Shown: piece after piece, positions 33,907-43,518 of the stretch
How the letters are laid out: every line of letters starts with the position of its first letter
Numbering within the stretch: the first letter of the stretch is position 1
Source: an uncultured Selenomonadales bacterium
GTDB taxonomy: Bacteria; Bacillota; Negativicutes; Selenomonadales; Selenomonadaceae
Reading direction: 5' to 3'
Length of the DNA: 64,000 bases
Assembly (NCBI GenBank): GCA_937901445.1
Contig: CALDHY010000048.1
Coordinates: 1-64,000 of the forward strand
Program-made: the position numbers and the translations under genes
The notes under the pieces: generated by a model
Database searches by the model: none
What the model was told of the DNA's origin: nothing
What the model saw: the letters and a program-made list of their open reading frames with translations, nothing else

Positions 33907-34617
33907 ATGGAAATTAGGAAATTCAGCGGCGAATACGAATTTCTAAGCAATTTTTATGAAGCACCTGTTCGATACGAATATTTTTACGGCAGTTCGGAGG
34001 CGGCGTATCAAGCGCAAAAGGCGGCAAAGCTTGATAACAAATTGGAATTTCTGAATTACAATCCCAGAAAATCTAAACGGCGGGCGCGTAAAATTCCTAT
34101 TCGTGCAGATTGGGACGCCGTCAAAGTTGCTTTTATGCGGGATATTGTTTTTGCTAAATTTATTCAAAATCCTGAACTTGCGGAAAAACTTTTGGCAACC
34201 GGCAACGCCGAAATTTTCGAGGGCAATTATTGGCACGATACATTTTGGGGCGTCGACAATGAAACAGGCGCAGGGGAAAATAATCTCGGCAAAATTTTAA
34301 TGGAAGTTCGCGCAGGTTTAAATAATCTTGACGTGAAAATTTTAAGCGGCGAAAATTTAACCTTGACGCGCTTTACCTTGCCGGAAAAAACAGCGTGCGG
34401 GCATTTTAATTTTGCACAAAAATTTGAGATTGATTCAACAAACGTTGATGAAATTTTAAACTGCAATTACAGAGTTCGTGACAAAAATTTTGACAGCGCA
34501 GAAAAAACCGTCGTTTTCAGTGACGGCGAAGATATTGTTTTGATTAGCGGCAACTCTAAAAAAATTTCAATTTACATAGGGCTTGAAAAGTGTTATAATT
34601 CGCCCGTTGATTTTTAA
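33907..34617 (+). CDS. NADAR-domain protein with unassigned C-terminal extension
   Basis: 236 aa. Residues 1-140 match the NADAR/YbiA fold: FSGEYEFLSNFYEAPVRYE, SSEAAYQAQKA, ANGN-like ATGNAEIFEGNYWHDTFWG, and NNLGKILMEVRAGL. NADAR proteins remove ADP-ribose or clear N-glycosidic intermediates, and some act against phage-linked ADP-ribosylation. The ~95-residue C-terminus (CGHFNFAQKFEIDSTNVDEI onward) is not recognised. It starts 9 bp after pheA and is followed by aroF, an unexpected place for it. Confidence 0.82.
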   Translation: MEIRKFSGEYEFLSNFYEAPVRYEYFYGSSEAAYQAQKAAKLDNKLEFLNYNPRKSKRRARKIPIRADWDAVKVAFMRDIVFAKFIQNPELAEKLLATGNAEIFEGNYWHDTFWGVDNETGAGENNLGKILMEVRAGLNNLDVKILSGENLTLTRFTLPEKTACGHFNFAQKFEIDSTNVDEILNCNYRVRDKNFDSAEKTVVFSDGEDIVLISGNSKKISIYIGLEKCYNSPVDF

Positions 34618-34650
34618 TTTGTGTTATAGAATTGATGGGGGAAATTTTTT

Positions 34651-35682
34651 ATGGTAATTATAATGCGCCCGGAGGCAACGCTTGAAAACATTGTCGAAGT
34701 TACGCGGGTAGTTGAAGCCGCCGGACTTCAGGCAAAAATTATGGAGGGCGCGCAACAAAAAATTATTGGCGTCATTGGCGATAAAACAAAATTGGTATCA
34801 GTGGCGATTGACGCACTGCCCGGCGTTGAAAACAGCGTCGCAATTTCCAAAAGTTACAAACTTGCAAGCCGTGAATTTCATCCGCAAAATACGGTTATTG
34901 ACGTTGGCGGCGTAAAAATCGGCGGCGATGAACCGGCGATAATGGCGGGACCTTGTGCGGTTGAATCACGTGAACAACTTTTTGCAGCGGCTGATATTGT
35001 AAAAGCGGGCGGCGCACAATTTCTGCGCGGCGGCGCGTACAAGCCGCGTACTTCGCCCTATTCTTTTCAAGGGCTCGAAGTTGAAGGCTTGAAATATCTT
35101 GCAGAGGCGCGGGAACGTACCGGCTTAAAAGTTATCACTGAAGTTACAACGGTTGAAGGAATTGCACCGGTTGCCGAGTATTCTGACATTTTACAAATTG
35201 GCGCGCGCAATATGCAAAATTTCGGCTTGCTCAAGGAAGTCGGCAAGTGCGGAAAACCCGTAATGTTGAAACGCGGGCTTGCCGCAACAATCGACGAATG
35301 GCTTAACGCCGCCGAATATATTATGAATGACAATCCCAACGTTATTTTGTGCGAACGCGGAATAAGAACTTACGAAACTTACACGCGCAACACTTTAGAT
35401 TTAAGCGCGGTTGCCGCCGTCAAACATTTATCACATTTGCCAATAATCGTTGACCCTTCGCACGGTACGGGCAAATGGCGAATGATTAAACCAATGGCTT
35501 TTGCGGCTATTGCGGCGGGCGCGGACGGCTTAATGATGGAAGTACACCCGAACCCTGCAAAGGCACTTTCTGACGGCTCACAATCCTTGACGCAGGAACA
35601 TTATTTAGATTTAATGAACGGCGTCAAAAAAATTGCCAAATTTATGAAGGATGAAAATTTAAATCCTATCGTCATTGATTAA
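34651..35682 (+). CDS. aroF: 3-deoxy-7-phosphoheptulonate synthase (DAHP synthase, AroF/AroG-B. subtilis type)
   Basis: First step of the shikimate pathway: phosphoenolpyruvate plus erythrose-4-phosphate. 343 aa: an N-terminal ferredoxin-like/ACT-type domain (IIMRPEATLENIVEVTRVVE) and the KDO8P-synthase-like barrel with AGPCAVESREQL, GGAYKPRTSPYSFQGL, QIGARNMQNF and IVDPSHGTGK. The N-terminal domain suggests allosteric inhibition. Grouped with pheA. Confidence 0.96.
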   Translation: MVIIMRPEATLENIVEVTRVVEAAGLQAKIMEGAQQKIIGVIGDKTKLVSVAIDALPGVENSVAISKSYKLASREFHPQNTVIDVGGVKIGGDEPAIMAGPCAVESREQLFAAADIVKAGGAQFLRGGAYKPRTSPYSFQGLEVEGLKYLAEARERTGLKVITEVTTVEGIAPVAEYSDILQIGARNMQNFGLLKEVGKCGKPVMLKRGLAATIDEWLNAAEYIMNDNPNVILCERGIRTYETYTRNTLDLSAVAAVKHLSHLPIIVDPSHGTGKWRMIKPMAFAAIAAGADGLMMEVHPNPAKALSDGSQSLTQEHYLDLMNGVKKIAKFMKDENLNPIVID

Positions 35683-35732
35683 GGACTAGGGATTAAGGGC
35701 TAAGGACTAGGGGATTTTTCCCTTAGTCTTTT
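35682..35732 (+). terminator. Heptamer-repeat terminator after aroF
   Basis: A short heptamer array (AAGGACTAGGGATTAAGGGC) leads into GACTAGGGG / CCCTTAGTC arms (about 35704-35727) and a seven-T run, giving a good rho-independent terminator made partly of repeat units. Confidence 0.78.
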
Positions 35733-35739
35733 TTTGTTA

Positions 35740-36600
35740 TTAAATATTCAATTTGCAGCTATTTTTTTTCAAGTCAACATCCGGCGTTTCAACCATAACT
35801 TCAAGTGCGGAAGTTCTTCTGGATTCAACAGAAATTTCAGCCTTTGCCGCCGATAATTCTATTTCCAACTGCTGAACTCTTTCTTCAAGCCGTTGAATTT
35901 GACGCAGTGCAATTTCAATCATTTCGCGTTCAGGGTCGGGCAATTCATTATGACATAAATCAACGTCAATTTCGTCGCAAATTTCGCTGTAAATTTTTGG
36001 GTCGTCAACATTCAAGCCGCGCTTTTTGCAATGTTCAAGCCACGCCTTTTTAAATTCTTCCTCGTTATGAACTCTTACGCCGTGCAAAACTACAACGCGT
36101 CCCGGTATTCCAACAACCGTTGCATAAGGCGGGACTTCCTTTAAAACAACCGAGCCCGCGCCGATTTTTGCATGATCTCCAACTTTGAAAGAGCCCAAAA
36201 CTTTTGCGCCCGTTGCAATTACAACGTTATTTCCAATGGTAGGATGACGCTTGCCTTTTTCCTTGCCGGTGCCGCCCAAAGTTACGCCCTGATAAAGTGT
36301 AACATTCCTGCCAATTTCCGCAGTTTCGCCAATAACAATTCCGGTGCCGTGATCAATAAAAAGCCCGTCGCCGATTGTTGCGCCGGGGTGTATTTCAATT
36401 CCGGTTAAAAATCTGCAAAAATTTGAAACAAGTCGCGCAGAAACTATCCAGCCGCGCTTAAAAAGGGCGTGCGAAATTCTGTGCAGCCAAATTGCGTGCA
36501 AGCCCGAATAACATAAAATTACTTCGAGTGTACTTTTGGCGGCGGGGTCTCTTTCAAAAATAACGCGAATATCTTTTCTAAGGCGCGCAAAAAATTTCAT
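35740..36600 (-). CDS. cysE: Serine O-acetyltransferase with C-terminal coiled coil
   Basis: Acetylates serine for cysteine synthesis. The N-terminal helices and hexapeptide helix are seen in [40 protein letters not shown] and [20 protein letters not shown]. At 286 aa it is longer than usual; residues 230-265 form a coiled coil ([20 protein letters not shown]), followed by a tail. The lone cysE is probably the main entry to cysteine; convergent with aroF. Confidence 0.94.
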   Translation of the reverse strand: MKFFARLRKDIRVIFERDPAAKSTLEVILCYSGLHAIWLHRISHALFKRGWIVSARLVSNFCRFLTGIEIHPGATIGDGLFIDHGTGIVIGETAEIGRNVTLYQGVTLGGTGKEKGKRHPTIGNNVVIATGAKVLGSFKVGDHAKIGAGSVVLKEVPPYATVVGIPGRVVVLHGVRVHNEEEFKKAWLEHCKKRGLNVDDPKIYSEICDEIDVDLCHNELPDPEREMIEIALRQIQRLEERVQQLEIELSAAKAEISVESRRTSALEVMVETPDVDLKKNSCKLNI

Positions 36601-36608
36601 TAAAAATT

Positions 36609-37082
36609 CTACCTTTCAATGGCGGCAACAGCATAAGCGGCGATACCTTGTTCAGTGCCGGTAAAGCCGAGTCCTTCTTCAGTCTTTGCCTTCACGCTTA
36701 CTGAGTCAATTTCAACTTGCATAATTTCTGAAAGTCTACATCGAATATTTAAAATGTGCGGAGCAAGTTTCGGTTTCTGCGCGACAATTATTGAATCAAC
36801 ATTGACGATTGAATAATTTTTTTCACGAATCAACTTGCAAACTTCAGAAAGTAAAATCCCGCTGTCAATATTTTTATATTTGGCGTCATTGTCGGGGAAA
36901 TGTTGTCCAATATCACCGAGAGCCGCCGCGCCCAAAAGTGCGTCAATAATTGCGTGTATCAAAACATCTGCATCAGAATGACCGGCAAGCCCCAGCGTAT
37001 GTTCAATTTCAACATTGCCCAAAATTAATTTTCTGTCAGGTACAAGTTTATGCACGTCATAGCCAATACCAAAGCGCGTCAT
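36609..37082 (-). CDS. ispF: 2-C-methyl-D-erythritol 2,4-cyclodiphosphate synthase
   Basis: MEP pathway of isoprenoid synthesis. 157 aa: [20 protein letters not shown] with metal ligands Asp/His, [20 protein letters not shown], and [19 protein letters not shown]. The start overlaps the ispD stop by 4 bp. It supplies precursors for the polyprenyl synthase at 958. Confidence 0.96.
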   Translation of the reverse strand: MTRFGIGYDVHKLVPDRKLILGNVEIEHTLGLAGHSDADVLIHAIIDALLGAAALGDIGQHFPDNDAKYKNIDSGILLSEVCKLIREKNYSIVNVDSIIVAQKPKLAPHILNIRCRLSEIMQVEIDSVSVKAKTEEGLGFTGTEQGIAAYAVAAIER

Positions 37083-37759
37083 AATTTTTCGCTCCTCAAA
37101 AAACTTTCTGCAATTTGAATATCTTCAGGCGTAGTAATTTTTATATTTTTGTAGCTGCTTGTAACGATTTTAACTTTGCCGCCAATTCTTTCAACTAAGC
37201 TTGCATCATCCGTACCAAGAAAATTATCTTTGGCGGCTTGTTCATAGGCGTGCAATAAAATTTCTTTTTTAAAACCTTGAGGCGTTTGCACGGCTACTAA
37301 ATCTGCGCGAGGCGGTGTAGATTTTACGAATCCTTCAGAGTCAATTATTTTAATTGTATTTTTTTCCGGAACAGCCGCTATTGCGCCACCGAATTTTTCT
37401 GCCGCGTCGATAACCTTTTCAATCGTTTCAAGATTTACTAAAGGGCGCGCCGCGTCGTGTACCAAAACTATTTCAGTTTCAGGCGGTAAAAGTTTCAAGC
37501 CGTTTGCAATGGAATATTGGCGTTCACTGCCGCCCGCCGTAACTTTGAACGGTTTTAAATCCGGCGTGCCGTTTAACATTTCTGTTACGATTTCAATTTC
37601 GTTTGTTACCACGATTAAAAAATTTACTCGCGCAGATTGTGAAAAAGTTTTCAGCGTACGAACTAAAACTGATTCGCCGTCCAATTCCAGAAAAATTTTG
37701 TTTGTACCCGCGCCCATTCTTCGACTTGCGCCCGCCGCCGGAAATATTGCCGTAACCAT
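37079..37759 (-). CDS. ispD: 2-C-methyl-D-erythritol 4-phosphate cytidylyltransferase
   Basis: 226 aa. FPAAGASRRMGAGTNKIFLE binds CTP, VHDAARPLV and TPPRADLVAVQTPQGF are conserved, and TDDASLVE follows. SD context GACGAAGGAGAAATTTTCC precedes ATG 37759, as in coaE. Coupled to ispF. Confidence 0.96.
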   Translation of the reverse strand: MVTAIFPAAGASRRMGAGTNKIFLELDGESVLVRTLKTFSQSARVNFLIVVTNEIEIVTEMLNGTPDLKPFKVTAGGSERQYSIANGLKLLPPETEIVLVHDAARPLVNLETIEKVIDAAEKFGGAIAAVPEKNTIKIIDSEGFVKSTPPRADLVAVQTPQGFKKEILLHAYEQAAKDNFLGTDDASLVERIGGKVKIVTSSYKNIKITTPEDIQIAESFLRSEKL

Positions 37760-37785
37760 TGGAAAATTTCTCCTTCGTCGAAATT

Positions 37786-37859
37786 TTAAGGGCTAAGGAT
37801 TAAGGATTAAAGGCTAAGGAAAATTTCCCTAGTCCTTAGTCTTTAGCCCCTAGTCCTTA
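37786..37859. repeat. Opposed heptamer arrays around AAATTTCC
   Basis: TTAAGGGCTAAGGATTAAGG... faces CCCTAGTCCTTAGTC...CCTAGTCCTTAA; the arms pair as an imperfect ~30-bp stem between ispD and the HAD gene. Confidence 0.85.
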
Positions 37860-38660
37860 AATCAAGCCTTCGTTCATTAATTTTTGAATACCGACAATAA
37901 CGCCGTATTCGTCATTGCTTGCAGTTTCAAACTTTGCAATTTTTTTCAAATCAGGGTGGGCGTTTGCCATTGCAAAGCCGTACCCTACAGCTTGAATCAT
38001 TTCATAATCATTCATGTAATCGCCGAACGCCGCGCATTCTTCAGGCTTAACATTCAAAATTCTTTGTACATTTCGGACGGCTTCGCCCTTGTTAATCCCT
38101 TTTGACATCAAGTCAACCCAATAATCTGAACTCAAAACAACTTGCAACGATTCATAAAATTCGCCGAGATGCTCATAAATATTTTCTTTGGCGTGCGCCG
38201 TAACGTCAAACATTGCAACTTTAATTGGCGTATCGTCAATTTCTGCAAAATTATCAACAACGGCGTTATGAGTGTAATATTTGTTCAATTCGGCTTGATT
38301 TTCCGGCGTGTCTTGCTCGCGGCGAATGTAAGCATCTTTCTTGCCGCACCATACGCGCAAAATATTTTTCAGCGGCTCGGTGACTTCCAAAATTCTGTCA
38401 ACCGCGTTTCTGTCAATGGGGCTTGAAAAAATTTCAATTTCCCTGTGCATTACGAGCGTCCCGTTTTCTGCCAAAAATAAAAATTCGTCCACGTACTTTG
38501 AAAAAGTTTTCAGCAACGAAAAATATTGCCTGCCGCTTGCCGGGCAAAAAATTACGCCGCGCTTTTTGAGTTCAGCCATTGTTTCATCAAAGCCGACGGG
38601 CAATTTATTTTCACTGGTTAAAAGTGTGCCGTCCATATCTGAAAAAATTAATTTAATCAC
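37857..38660 (-). CDS. HAD-superfamily (Cof type) sugar phosphatase
   Basis: 267 aa. Motif I FSDMDGTLLTSENKL, motif III with SKGINKGEAVRNV and the Mg-binding AFGDYMNDYEMIQA motif; the C2 cap between them is typical of Cof/YbiV enzymes. A general phosphosugar or flavin phosphatase; substrate unknown. Confidence 0.92.
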   Translation of the reverse strand: MIKLIFSDMDGTLLTSENKLPVGFDETMAELKKRGVIFCPASGRQYFSLLKTFSKYVDEFLFLAENGTLVMHREIEIFSSPIDRNAVDRILEVTEPLKNILRVWCGKKDAYIRREQDTPENQAELNKYYTHNAVVDNFAEIDDTPIKVAMFDVTAHAKENIYEHLGEFYESLQVVLSSDYWVDLMSKGINKGEAVRNVQRILNVKPEECAAFGDYMNDYEMIQAVGYGFAMANAHPDLKKIAKFETASNDEYGVIVGIQKLMNEGLI

Positions 38661-38730
38661 GTCAAAAACCTCCGCAAATTTTTTTATATTTTACACTGAA
38701 ATTTAATTCTTGCAAAGGAATTTTTGGCGC

Positions 38731-38760
38731 AAAAAAATAACCGCCGATTTTCGACGGTTA
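38731..38760 (-). terminator. Rho-independent terminator after the dioxygenase gene
   Basis: Minus strand AACCGTCGA / TCGGCGGTT arms with an AAAA loop, then seven T. Confidence 0.85.
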
Positions 38761-38777
38761 AAAAATTTACCAAGTCA

Positions 38778-39551
38778 TTAACTTTCAAAGATAAAGCCTG
38801 TCATTGCCATTGAGCCCAAATTGCAAACATTGTTGAAAACTGTTGCCCTATCGCCGTCCGCCGCGCCCAAACAATAAATCAGCGGCAGGAAATGTTCAAC
38901 AGTTGGAATTGCATAACTTGCATTGGGGATTTTTTCGTAGTCAAGAATTTTTTTTATGTTATTGGATTTTACGGCGTCAATAATTTCTTGATTGAATTGC
39001 AAAGTTTTTTCAGTGCCGCCGAAATTATCCCAATCGACCTCGCGCAGGTTATGAACAATATTTCCGCTGCCGAAAATCAAATAACCTTCAGCGCGTAAAT
39101 CTGAAAGTTTTGTACCAATTTCAAAAATTTCTTCAGCCGAAATATCCACGTTTACCGAAAGTTCAACAACGGGAATATCAGCCGCCGGAAACATATGCAC
39201 GAAAACCGACCAAACGCCGTGATCTATTCCCCAGTCATTATCAATTTCAACCGCCGCGCCCAAAATTTCTGCAACTTTATCTGAAAGTTCCGCGCAACCT
39301 TTGACTTGATATTTTAATTCGTACAATTCTTTTGGAAAGCCGAACATATCATTAATTTTGGGCGGATTTTCCATTTTTTGTAATAAATTTCCGTGCGTGT
39401 ACCAGTGCGCCGAAATTGCCAAAATTGCCTTCGGCTTGCCGTAAACTGAAAGAAATTGCTTGCCGACTTCCTCAAAAGTTGTTGAAACTTCATCTTTTCG
39501 CAAAGCTATCATTGGATCGCCGTGTCCCGAAAAAATTACCGGCATTCTCAT
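38778..39551 (-). CDS. Class III extradiol dioxygenase family (DODA/YgiD type)
   Basis: 257 aa. Metal ligands are in IFSGHGDPMIAL, AISAHWYTHG and HGVWSVFVHMFP, with NIVHNLREVDW and TVEHFLPLIYCLGAA further on. The family includes plant DOPA dioxygenase homologues and E. coli YgiD. An oxygen-using enzyme would be odd in a strict anaerobe, so its role may differ. SD AAGGAG next to a heptamer array. Confidence 0.9.
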   Translation of the reverse strand: MRMPVIFSGHGDPMIALRKDEVSTTFEEVGKQFLSVYGKPKAILAISAHWYTHGNLLQKMENPPKINDMFGFPKELYELKYQVKGCAELSDKVAEILGAAVEIDNDWGIDHGVWSVFVHMFPAADIPVVELSVNVDISAEEIFEIGTKLSDLRAEGYLIFGSGNIVHNLREVDWDNFGGTEKTLQFNQEIIDAVKSNNIKKILDYEKIPNASYAIPTVEHFLPLIYCLGAADGDRATVFNNVCNLGSMAMTGFIFES

Positions 39552-39574
39552 AAAAAAATCTCCTTCGTCGATTT

Positions 39575-39640
39575 TTAAGGATTAGGGGTTAAGGACTAAG
39601 GATTAGGGAAAATTTCTAATCTTTAGTTTCTACCATCTGT
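39575..39640. repeat. Heptamer array, proS to dioxygenase gap
   Basis: AAGGATTAGGGGTTAAGGAC...AAATTTCTAATCTTTAG: one strong half-array and a degenerate opposed half. Confidence 0.75.
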
Positions 39641-41355
39641 TAGCAATCCTTTAATATTTCCAAAATTTTATCTGTACAAACTGCGCGAGCAACTTCTAAA
39701 ATTTCGCCGTTTTTACGAATTTTAATTTCTACAAAATCACTTTCCAGAGTTTTTGGACTAACCGTAACGCGAACAGGATAACCAATTAAATCGCAGTCTT
39801 TGAATTTGACTCCGGCGCGTTCCTTTCTGTCGTCAAGTAAAACGTCAACGCCCGCGTTTTTCAATTCGCTGTAAATTTTTTCTGCGTATTCCAACTGTTC
39901 GGGAACTTTCGCATTGACGGGAACAACCACAACTTCAAACGGCGCAATAGCCCGCGCCCAAATAATTCCGTCCGCGTCGTTATTTTGTTCAATCGCCGCC
40001 GCCATTGTGCGCCCCACGCCTATTCCGTAACAGCCCATTTCAAAATATGTTTCTTTGCCGTTTTCGTCAAGGAAGGTTGCATTTAAAGCCTTGCTGTACT
40101 TGTTGCCGAGCGTGAAAACTTGCCCGACTTCAATACCGCGCGTCATTTTTAATTCTGCGCCGCAATGAGGGCAAGGGTCGCCCGCCTGTACCATTCTAAT
40201 ATCAGTAACAATAATTTTTTCAGCGGGGAAATCCCTTTTTGGCGTGACGTTTATAAAGTGCGTGTCAATTTCATTTGCGCCCGCAACCGCGTTGTACATT
40301 TCCATAACTGTTGAATCGACAACAATAACCGCGCCATCTTTCAAGCCTATTGGACTCATAAAACCGGCGCAACCGCCAACAGCCGTAATTGCGGATTCTT
40401 CAGCCATATGCAAATGAAGTGCGCCCTCAACCGCGTTCAAAACTTTAATTTCGTTTACTTCGTGATCGCCGCGCACAAACGCCAAAATTAATCTGCCGTC
40501 GTCATCTTGAAAGGCAACGGCTTTAATTGTTTTTTCGATTGGTACATTGAGAAAATTTTTAACCATTTCTATTGTATGACAATTCGGCGTTGCAACTTTT
40601 TCAAGTGGTTTTAATTCTTCGACTTCAGCTTTAATAATTTTCAATTCGGCTTTTTCGTCGCTTGCCGCGTAGTCGCACTTTTCACAATAAGCAATGGAAC
40701 TTTCGCCGCTCGGTGCAAGTACTGTAAATTCGTGCGAATGTCCGCCGCCTATTGCGCCGTTGTCAGCTTCAACCGGGCGAAATTTCAAGCCGCAACGATT
40801 GAAAATATTTGTGTAAGCGTCATACATTTTTTTGTACGAAATATTCATACCGTCAATATCTTTATCGAAAGAATATAAATCCTTCATGACAAATTCGCGG
40901 CTGCGCATAAGTCCGAAACGCGGGCGAATTTCATCACGATATTTATTTTGCATTTGATAAAGTAAAAGCGGCAGTTGTTTATGAGAGCGCACTTCGCCAC
41001 GAATCAAAGTAGTTATCATTTCTTCGTGCGTTGGTCCCAAACAAAATTCTCTGCCATGTCTGTCTTTTAACCGCATCATTTCCGGTCCGTAGACTGCCCA
41101 GCGTCCGGATTCTTGCCAAATTTCCGCCGGTTGAGTTATAGGCATCATTAATTCTTGCCCGCCTTTAGCGTCCATTTCTTCACGAATTATTTGCATAATT
41201 TTTTTCATTGTGCGCCACGCCAGCGGCAAATAGGTATACATTCCGCCCGCCGCTTTTCTGATAAAACCTGCGCGAAGCATTAATTTATGGCTCAAAAGTT
41301 CCGCCTCTGCCGGAGATTCTCTAAGCGTTGGCGCGTACAATTCACTTGCTTTCAT
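39640..41355 (-). CDS. proS: Prolyl-tRNA synthetase, bacterial type with editing domain
   Basis: 571 aa class II synthetase. Motif 2 region with [20 protein letters not shown], motif 3 with [16 protein letters not shown], an inserted YbaK-like editing domain (about 240-395) and a C-terminal anticodon-binding domain. Intact. No T-box-like leader was seen upstream, where relE ends 8 bp away. Confidence 0.96.
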   Translation of the reverse strand: MKASELYAPTLRESPAEAELLSHKLMLRAGFIRKAAGGMYTYLPLAWRTMKKIMQIIREEMDAKGGQELMMPITQPAEIWQESGRWAVYGPEMMRLKDRHGREFCLGPTHEEMITTLIRGEVRSHKQLPLLLYQMQNKYRDEIRPRFGLMRSREFVMKDLYSFDKDIDGMNISYKKMYDAYTNIFNRCGLKFRPVEADNGAIGGGHSHEFTVLAPSGESSIAYCEKCDYAASDEKAELKIIKAEVEELKPLEKVATPNCHTIEMVKNFLNVPIEKTIKAVAFQDDDGRLILAFVRGDHEVNEIKVLNAVEGALHLHMAEESAITAVGGCAGFMSPIGLKDGAVIVVDSTVMEMYNAVAGANEIDTHFINVTPKRDFPAEKIIVTDIRMVQAGDPCPHCGAELKMTRGIEVGQVFTLGNKYSKALNATFLDENGKETYFEMGCYGIGVGRTMAAAIEQNNDADGIIWARAIAPFEVVVVPVNAKVPEQLEYAEKIYSELKNAGVDVLLDDRKERAGVKFKDCDLIGYPVRVTVSPKTLESDFVEIKIRKNGEILEVARAVCTDKILEILKDC

Positions 41356-41363
41356 TTAATTTA

Positions 41364-41636
41364 TCACCTGCTGTAATTTTGTTTTCTGTGGTCAACATCA
41401 ACAACCGTTATCAAAATTTTATCGTCTTCAATTTTTGCAATAATCCTGTAACTGCCTACGCGGTAACGCCAATTACCACTCAAATTTCCGTGCAAAGCTT
41501 TACCGCGCCAGCGTGGATTTTCGCAACCTTCCAAGTTTTCATCAATCCATTTTGTGATTCTGCTACTTACGGAATTGTCCAACTTGCTCATAATTTTTTG
41601 AGCATCTTTAGTAAAATTGACGTGATATTTACTCAT
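41364..41636 (-). CDS. relE: RelE-type toxin
   Basis: 90 aa. YHVNFTKDAQKIMSKLDNSV, LHGNLSGNWRYRVGSYRIIA and ITVVDVDHRKQNYSR are the RelE/ParE pattern with the basic Arg and Tyr needed for ribosome-dependent mRNA cleavage. Overlaps its antitoxin by 4 bp and lies between hisF and proS. Confidence 0.92.
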   Translation of the reverse strand: MSKYHVNFTKDAQKIMSKLDNSVSSRITKWIDENLEGCENPRWRGKALHGNLSGNWRYRVGSYRIIAKIEDDKILITVVDVDHRKQNYSR

Positions 41637-41857
41637 GCTAATCCCAACATTTTTTTTACTTCTTCGTGAGTATAGGTTGTAGGGTCTTTGCGATATTCTT
41701 CCATTGCGCGCTCATATGCCGCCAAATCCGCGTCATCATTAAAAATCATTTCAAGAATTGCTTGTCTTGCAACTTCAGAAATATTCATATTCCTATCTTT
41801 CATATAATCTTGAACAAGTTGTCCTTCTTTTTCATCAAAATTAATTTCAAAAGTCAT
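41633..41857 (-). CDS. RelB/DUF6290-type antitoxin
   Basis: 74 aa, ribbon-helix-helix N-terminus (TFEINFDEKEGQLVQDYMKD, NISEVARQAILEMIF) and an acidic C-terminal tail that would wrap the toxin. The start codon directly follows the hisF stop, so the module appears embedded in the histidine transcription unit. Confidence 0.9.
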   Translation of the reverse strand: MTFEINFDEKEGQLVQDYMKDRNMNISEVARQAILEMIFNDDADLAAYERAMEEYRKDPTTYTHEEVKKMLGLA

Positions 41858-42616
41858 TTAAAACCTAACCTCCACGCCGTGTTTTTTCAGATATTCTTTG
41901 ACTTGTCGAATAGTATATTTGCCGTAATGAAAAACCGACGCCGCCAAAACTGCATCTGCTTTGCCGTCAATCAAAACTTTCAGAAAATGTTCAAATTCGC
42001 CCGCGCCGCCGCTTGCAATTACGGGAACATTTACCGCCTCTGAAACTGCGCGAGTTAATGGAATGTCATAACCGTCTTTCGTGCCGTCCGCGTCCATACT
42101 GGTTAAAAGAATTTCGCCCGCGCCGAGTGCCACGCCTTTTTTTATCCATTCAAGACAATCCAAGCCGGTAGGAGTGCGCCCGCCGTTAATAAAAACTTCC
42201 CATTTGTCATCGCCGCAACTTTTAGCGTCAACCGCCAAAACTATACATTGACTGCCAAATTTTTTTGCGCCTTCAGAAATTAAAGTAGGATTTTTAATCG
42301 CCGCACTGTTTACAGAAATTTTATCTGCGCCGGCTTTCAACATAACGCGCATATCGTCAACCGTACGAATACCGCCGCCAACTGTGAACGGTATAAAAAC
42401 TTGCGCCGCACAACTTTTGGCAACTTCAACCATTGTACCGCGCCCTTCATGTGACGCCGTTATATCTAAAAAAACTAATTCATCTGCGCGCTCTTCGTCA
42501 TATTTTTTTGCAAGTTCGACAGGATCGCCCGCGTCGCGCAGTCCTACAAAATTTGTACCTTTTACAACCCGCCCGCTTTTCACGTCAAGGCAGGGGATTA
42601 TTCTTTTTGTCAACAT
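41858..42616 (-). CDS. hisF: Imidazole glycerol phosphate synthase, cyclase subunit
   Basis: 252 aa TIM barrel that works with His[19 protein letters not shown] at the N-terminus, [13 protein letters not shown], catalytic Asp in AVDAKS and [19 protein letters not shown] from the repeat-adjacent leader. Fifth enzyme of histidine synthesis, with links to purine synthesis through AICAR. Confidence 0.97.
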   Translation of the reverse strand: MLTKRIIPCLDVKSGRVVKGTNFVGLRDAGDPVELAKKYDEERADELVFLDITASHEGRGTMVEVAKSCAAQVFIPFTVGGGIRTVDDMRVMLKAGADKISVNSAAIKNPTLISEGAKKFGSQCIVLAVDAKSCGDDKWEVFINGGRTPTGLDCLEWIKKGVALGAGEILLTSMDADGTKDGYDIPLTRAVSEAVNVPVIASGGAGEFEHFLKVLIDGKADAVLAASVFHYGKYTIRQVKEYLKKHGVEVRF

Positions 42617-42640
42617 TGGAAAAAACTCCCTGCGGTCGTT

Positions 42641-42691
42641 TTTTAAGGATTAAGGACTAAGGATTAAGGAAATTTCCCTAGCCCTTAGCTC
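42641..42691. repeat. Opposed heptamer arrays between hisA and hisF
   Basis: TTAAGGATTAAGGACTAAGG faces CCCTAGCCCTTAGCTCTTA around GGAAATTTCC. Confidence 0.85.
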
Positions 42692-43417
42692 TTATTCTTC
42701 GGCAATTTTCAAAGCTTCAGAAAAATCAATGACGCCTTCATAAAGTGCCTTACCGATAACCGCGCCGATAATTCCAAAACCTTCATTAGATTTTAAAGCG
42801 CGAATATCATCAAGGGAAGTAACGCCGCCCGACGCTATAACCGAAATTCCGGCGTGCTCTGCAATTTCTGCAACTTGCGCCGCATCAATTCCTTTTAACA
42901 TTCCGTCCCGCGCAATATCTGTAAAAATAATTGTTGAAATTCCCATATCGCCGATACGCGCCGCCAATTCCTTTGCGTCCATTTCGCCGGAATCGCACCA
43001 GCCGTGAACTGCCACAATTCCGTCGCGGGCGTCAATTCCAATTACAACTTGTTCGCCAAAATTATCTGCTGCCTCTTGTACAAAGTCGGGATTTTCAACC
43101 GCCGCACTGCCGATTATGACGCGCTCCACTCCAATATCAAGCAAGTTTTCAATATCGCTCATTTTGCGAATACCGCCGCCGACTTCTATTGGAATATTTA
43201 TATTGTCGATAATTCTTTTAATCGTGAAAATGTTTGATAACGCGCCTTTCTTTGCGCCGTCCAAATCTACAACGTGCAGAAATTTTGCGCCTGCCTCTTG
43301 CCATTCAAGCGCGGTTTCTTCAGGATAACGTGAATATTTGTATTCTTTGTTAAAGTCGCCCTGCGTCAAGCGTACCGCGTTGCCGTCCAAAATATCAATC
43401 GCCGGTAAAATTAACAT
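42692..43417 (-). CDS. hisA: Phosphoribosylformimino-5-aminoimidazole carboxamide ribotide isomerase
   Basis: 241 aa TIM barrel paralogue of hisF: LILPAIDILDGNAVRLTQGD, VGGGIRKMSDI, GIDARDGIVAVHGW and FTDIARDGML. ATG 43417 has AAGGAG 8 nt upstream; GTG 43426 abuts that SD. Confidence 0.96.
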   Translation of the reverse strand: MLILPAIDILDGNAVRLTQGDFNKEYKYSRYPEETALEWQEAGAKFLHVVDLDGAKKGALSNIFTIKRIIDNINIPIEVGGGIRKMSDIENLLDIGVERVIIGSAAVENPDFVQEAADNFGEQVVIGIDARDGIVAVHGWCDSGEMDAKELAARIGDMGISTIIFTDIARDGMLKGIDAAQVAEIAEHAGISVIASGGVTSLDDIRALKSNEGFGIIGAVIGKALYEGVIDFSEALKIAEE

Positions 43418-43431
43418 TTCCAACACTCCTT

Positions 43432-43516
43432 TTTTATAAGGACTAAGGATTATGGATTAAGGACTAGGGGATTTTTCCTTAGCCCTTAGCCCTTAACCCT
43501 TAACCCTTAACCCTTA
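43432..43516. repeat. Opposed heptamer arrays between hisH and hisA
   Basis: AAGGACTAAGGATTATGGATT... faces CCTTAGCCCTTAGCCCTTAACCC (five consecutive CCCTTAA/G units) around a GGATTTTTCC centre. Confidence 0.88.
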
Positions 43517-43518
43517 AA

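Noticed and set aside
39640..41700. T-box leader for proS
   Set aside because: The relBE genes directly precede proS, and no T-box or antiterminator motif was seen.
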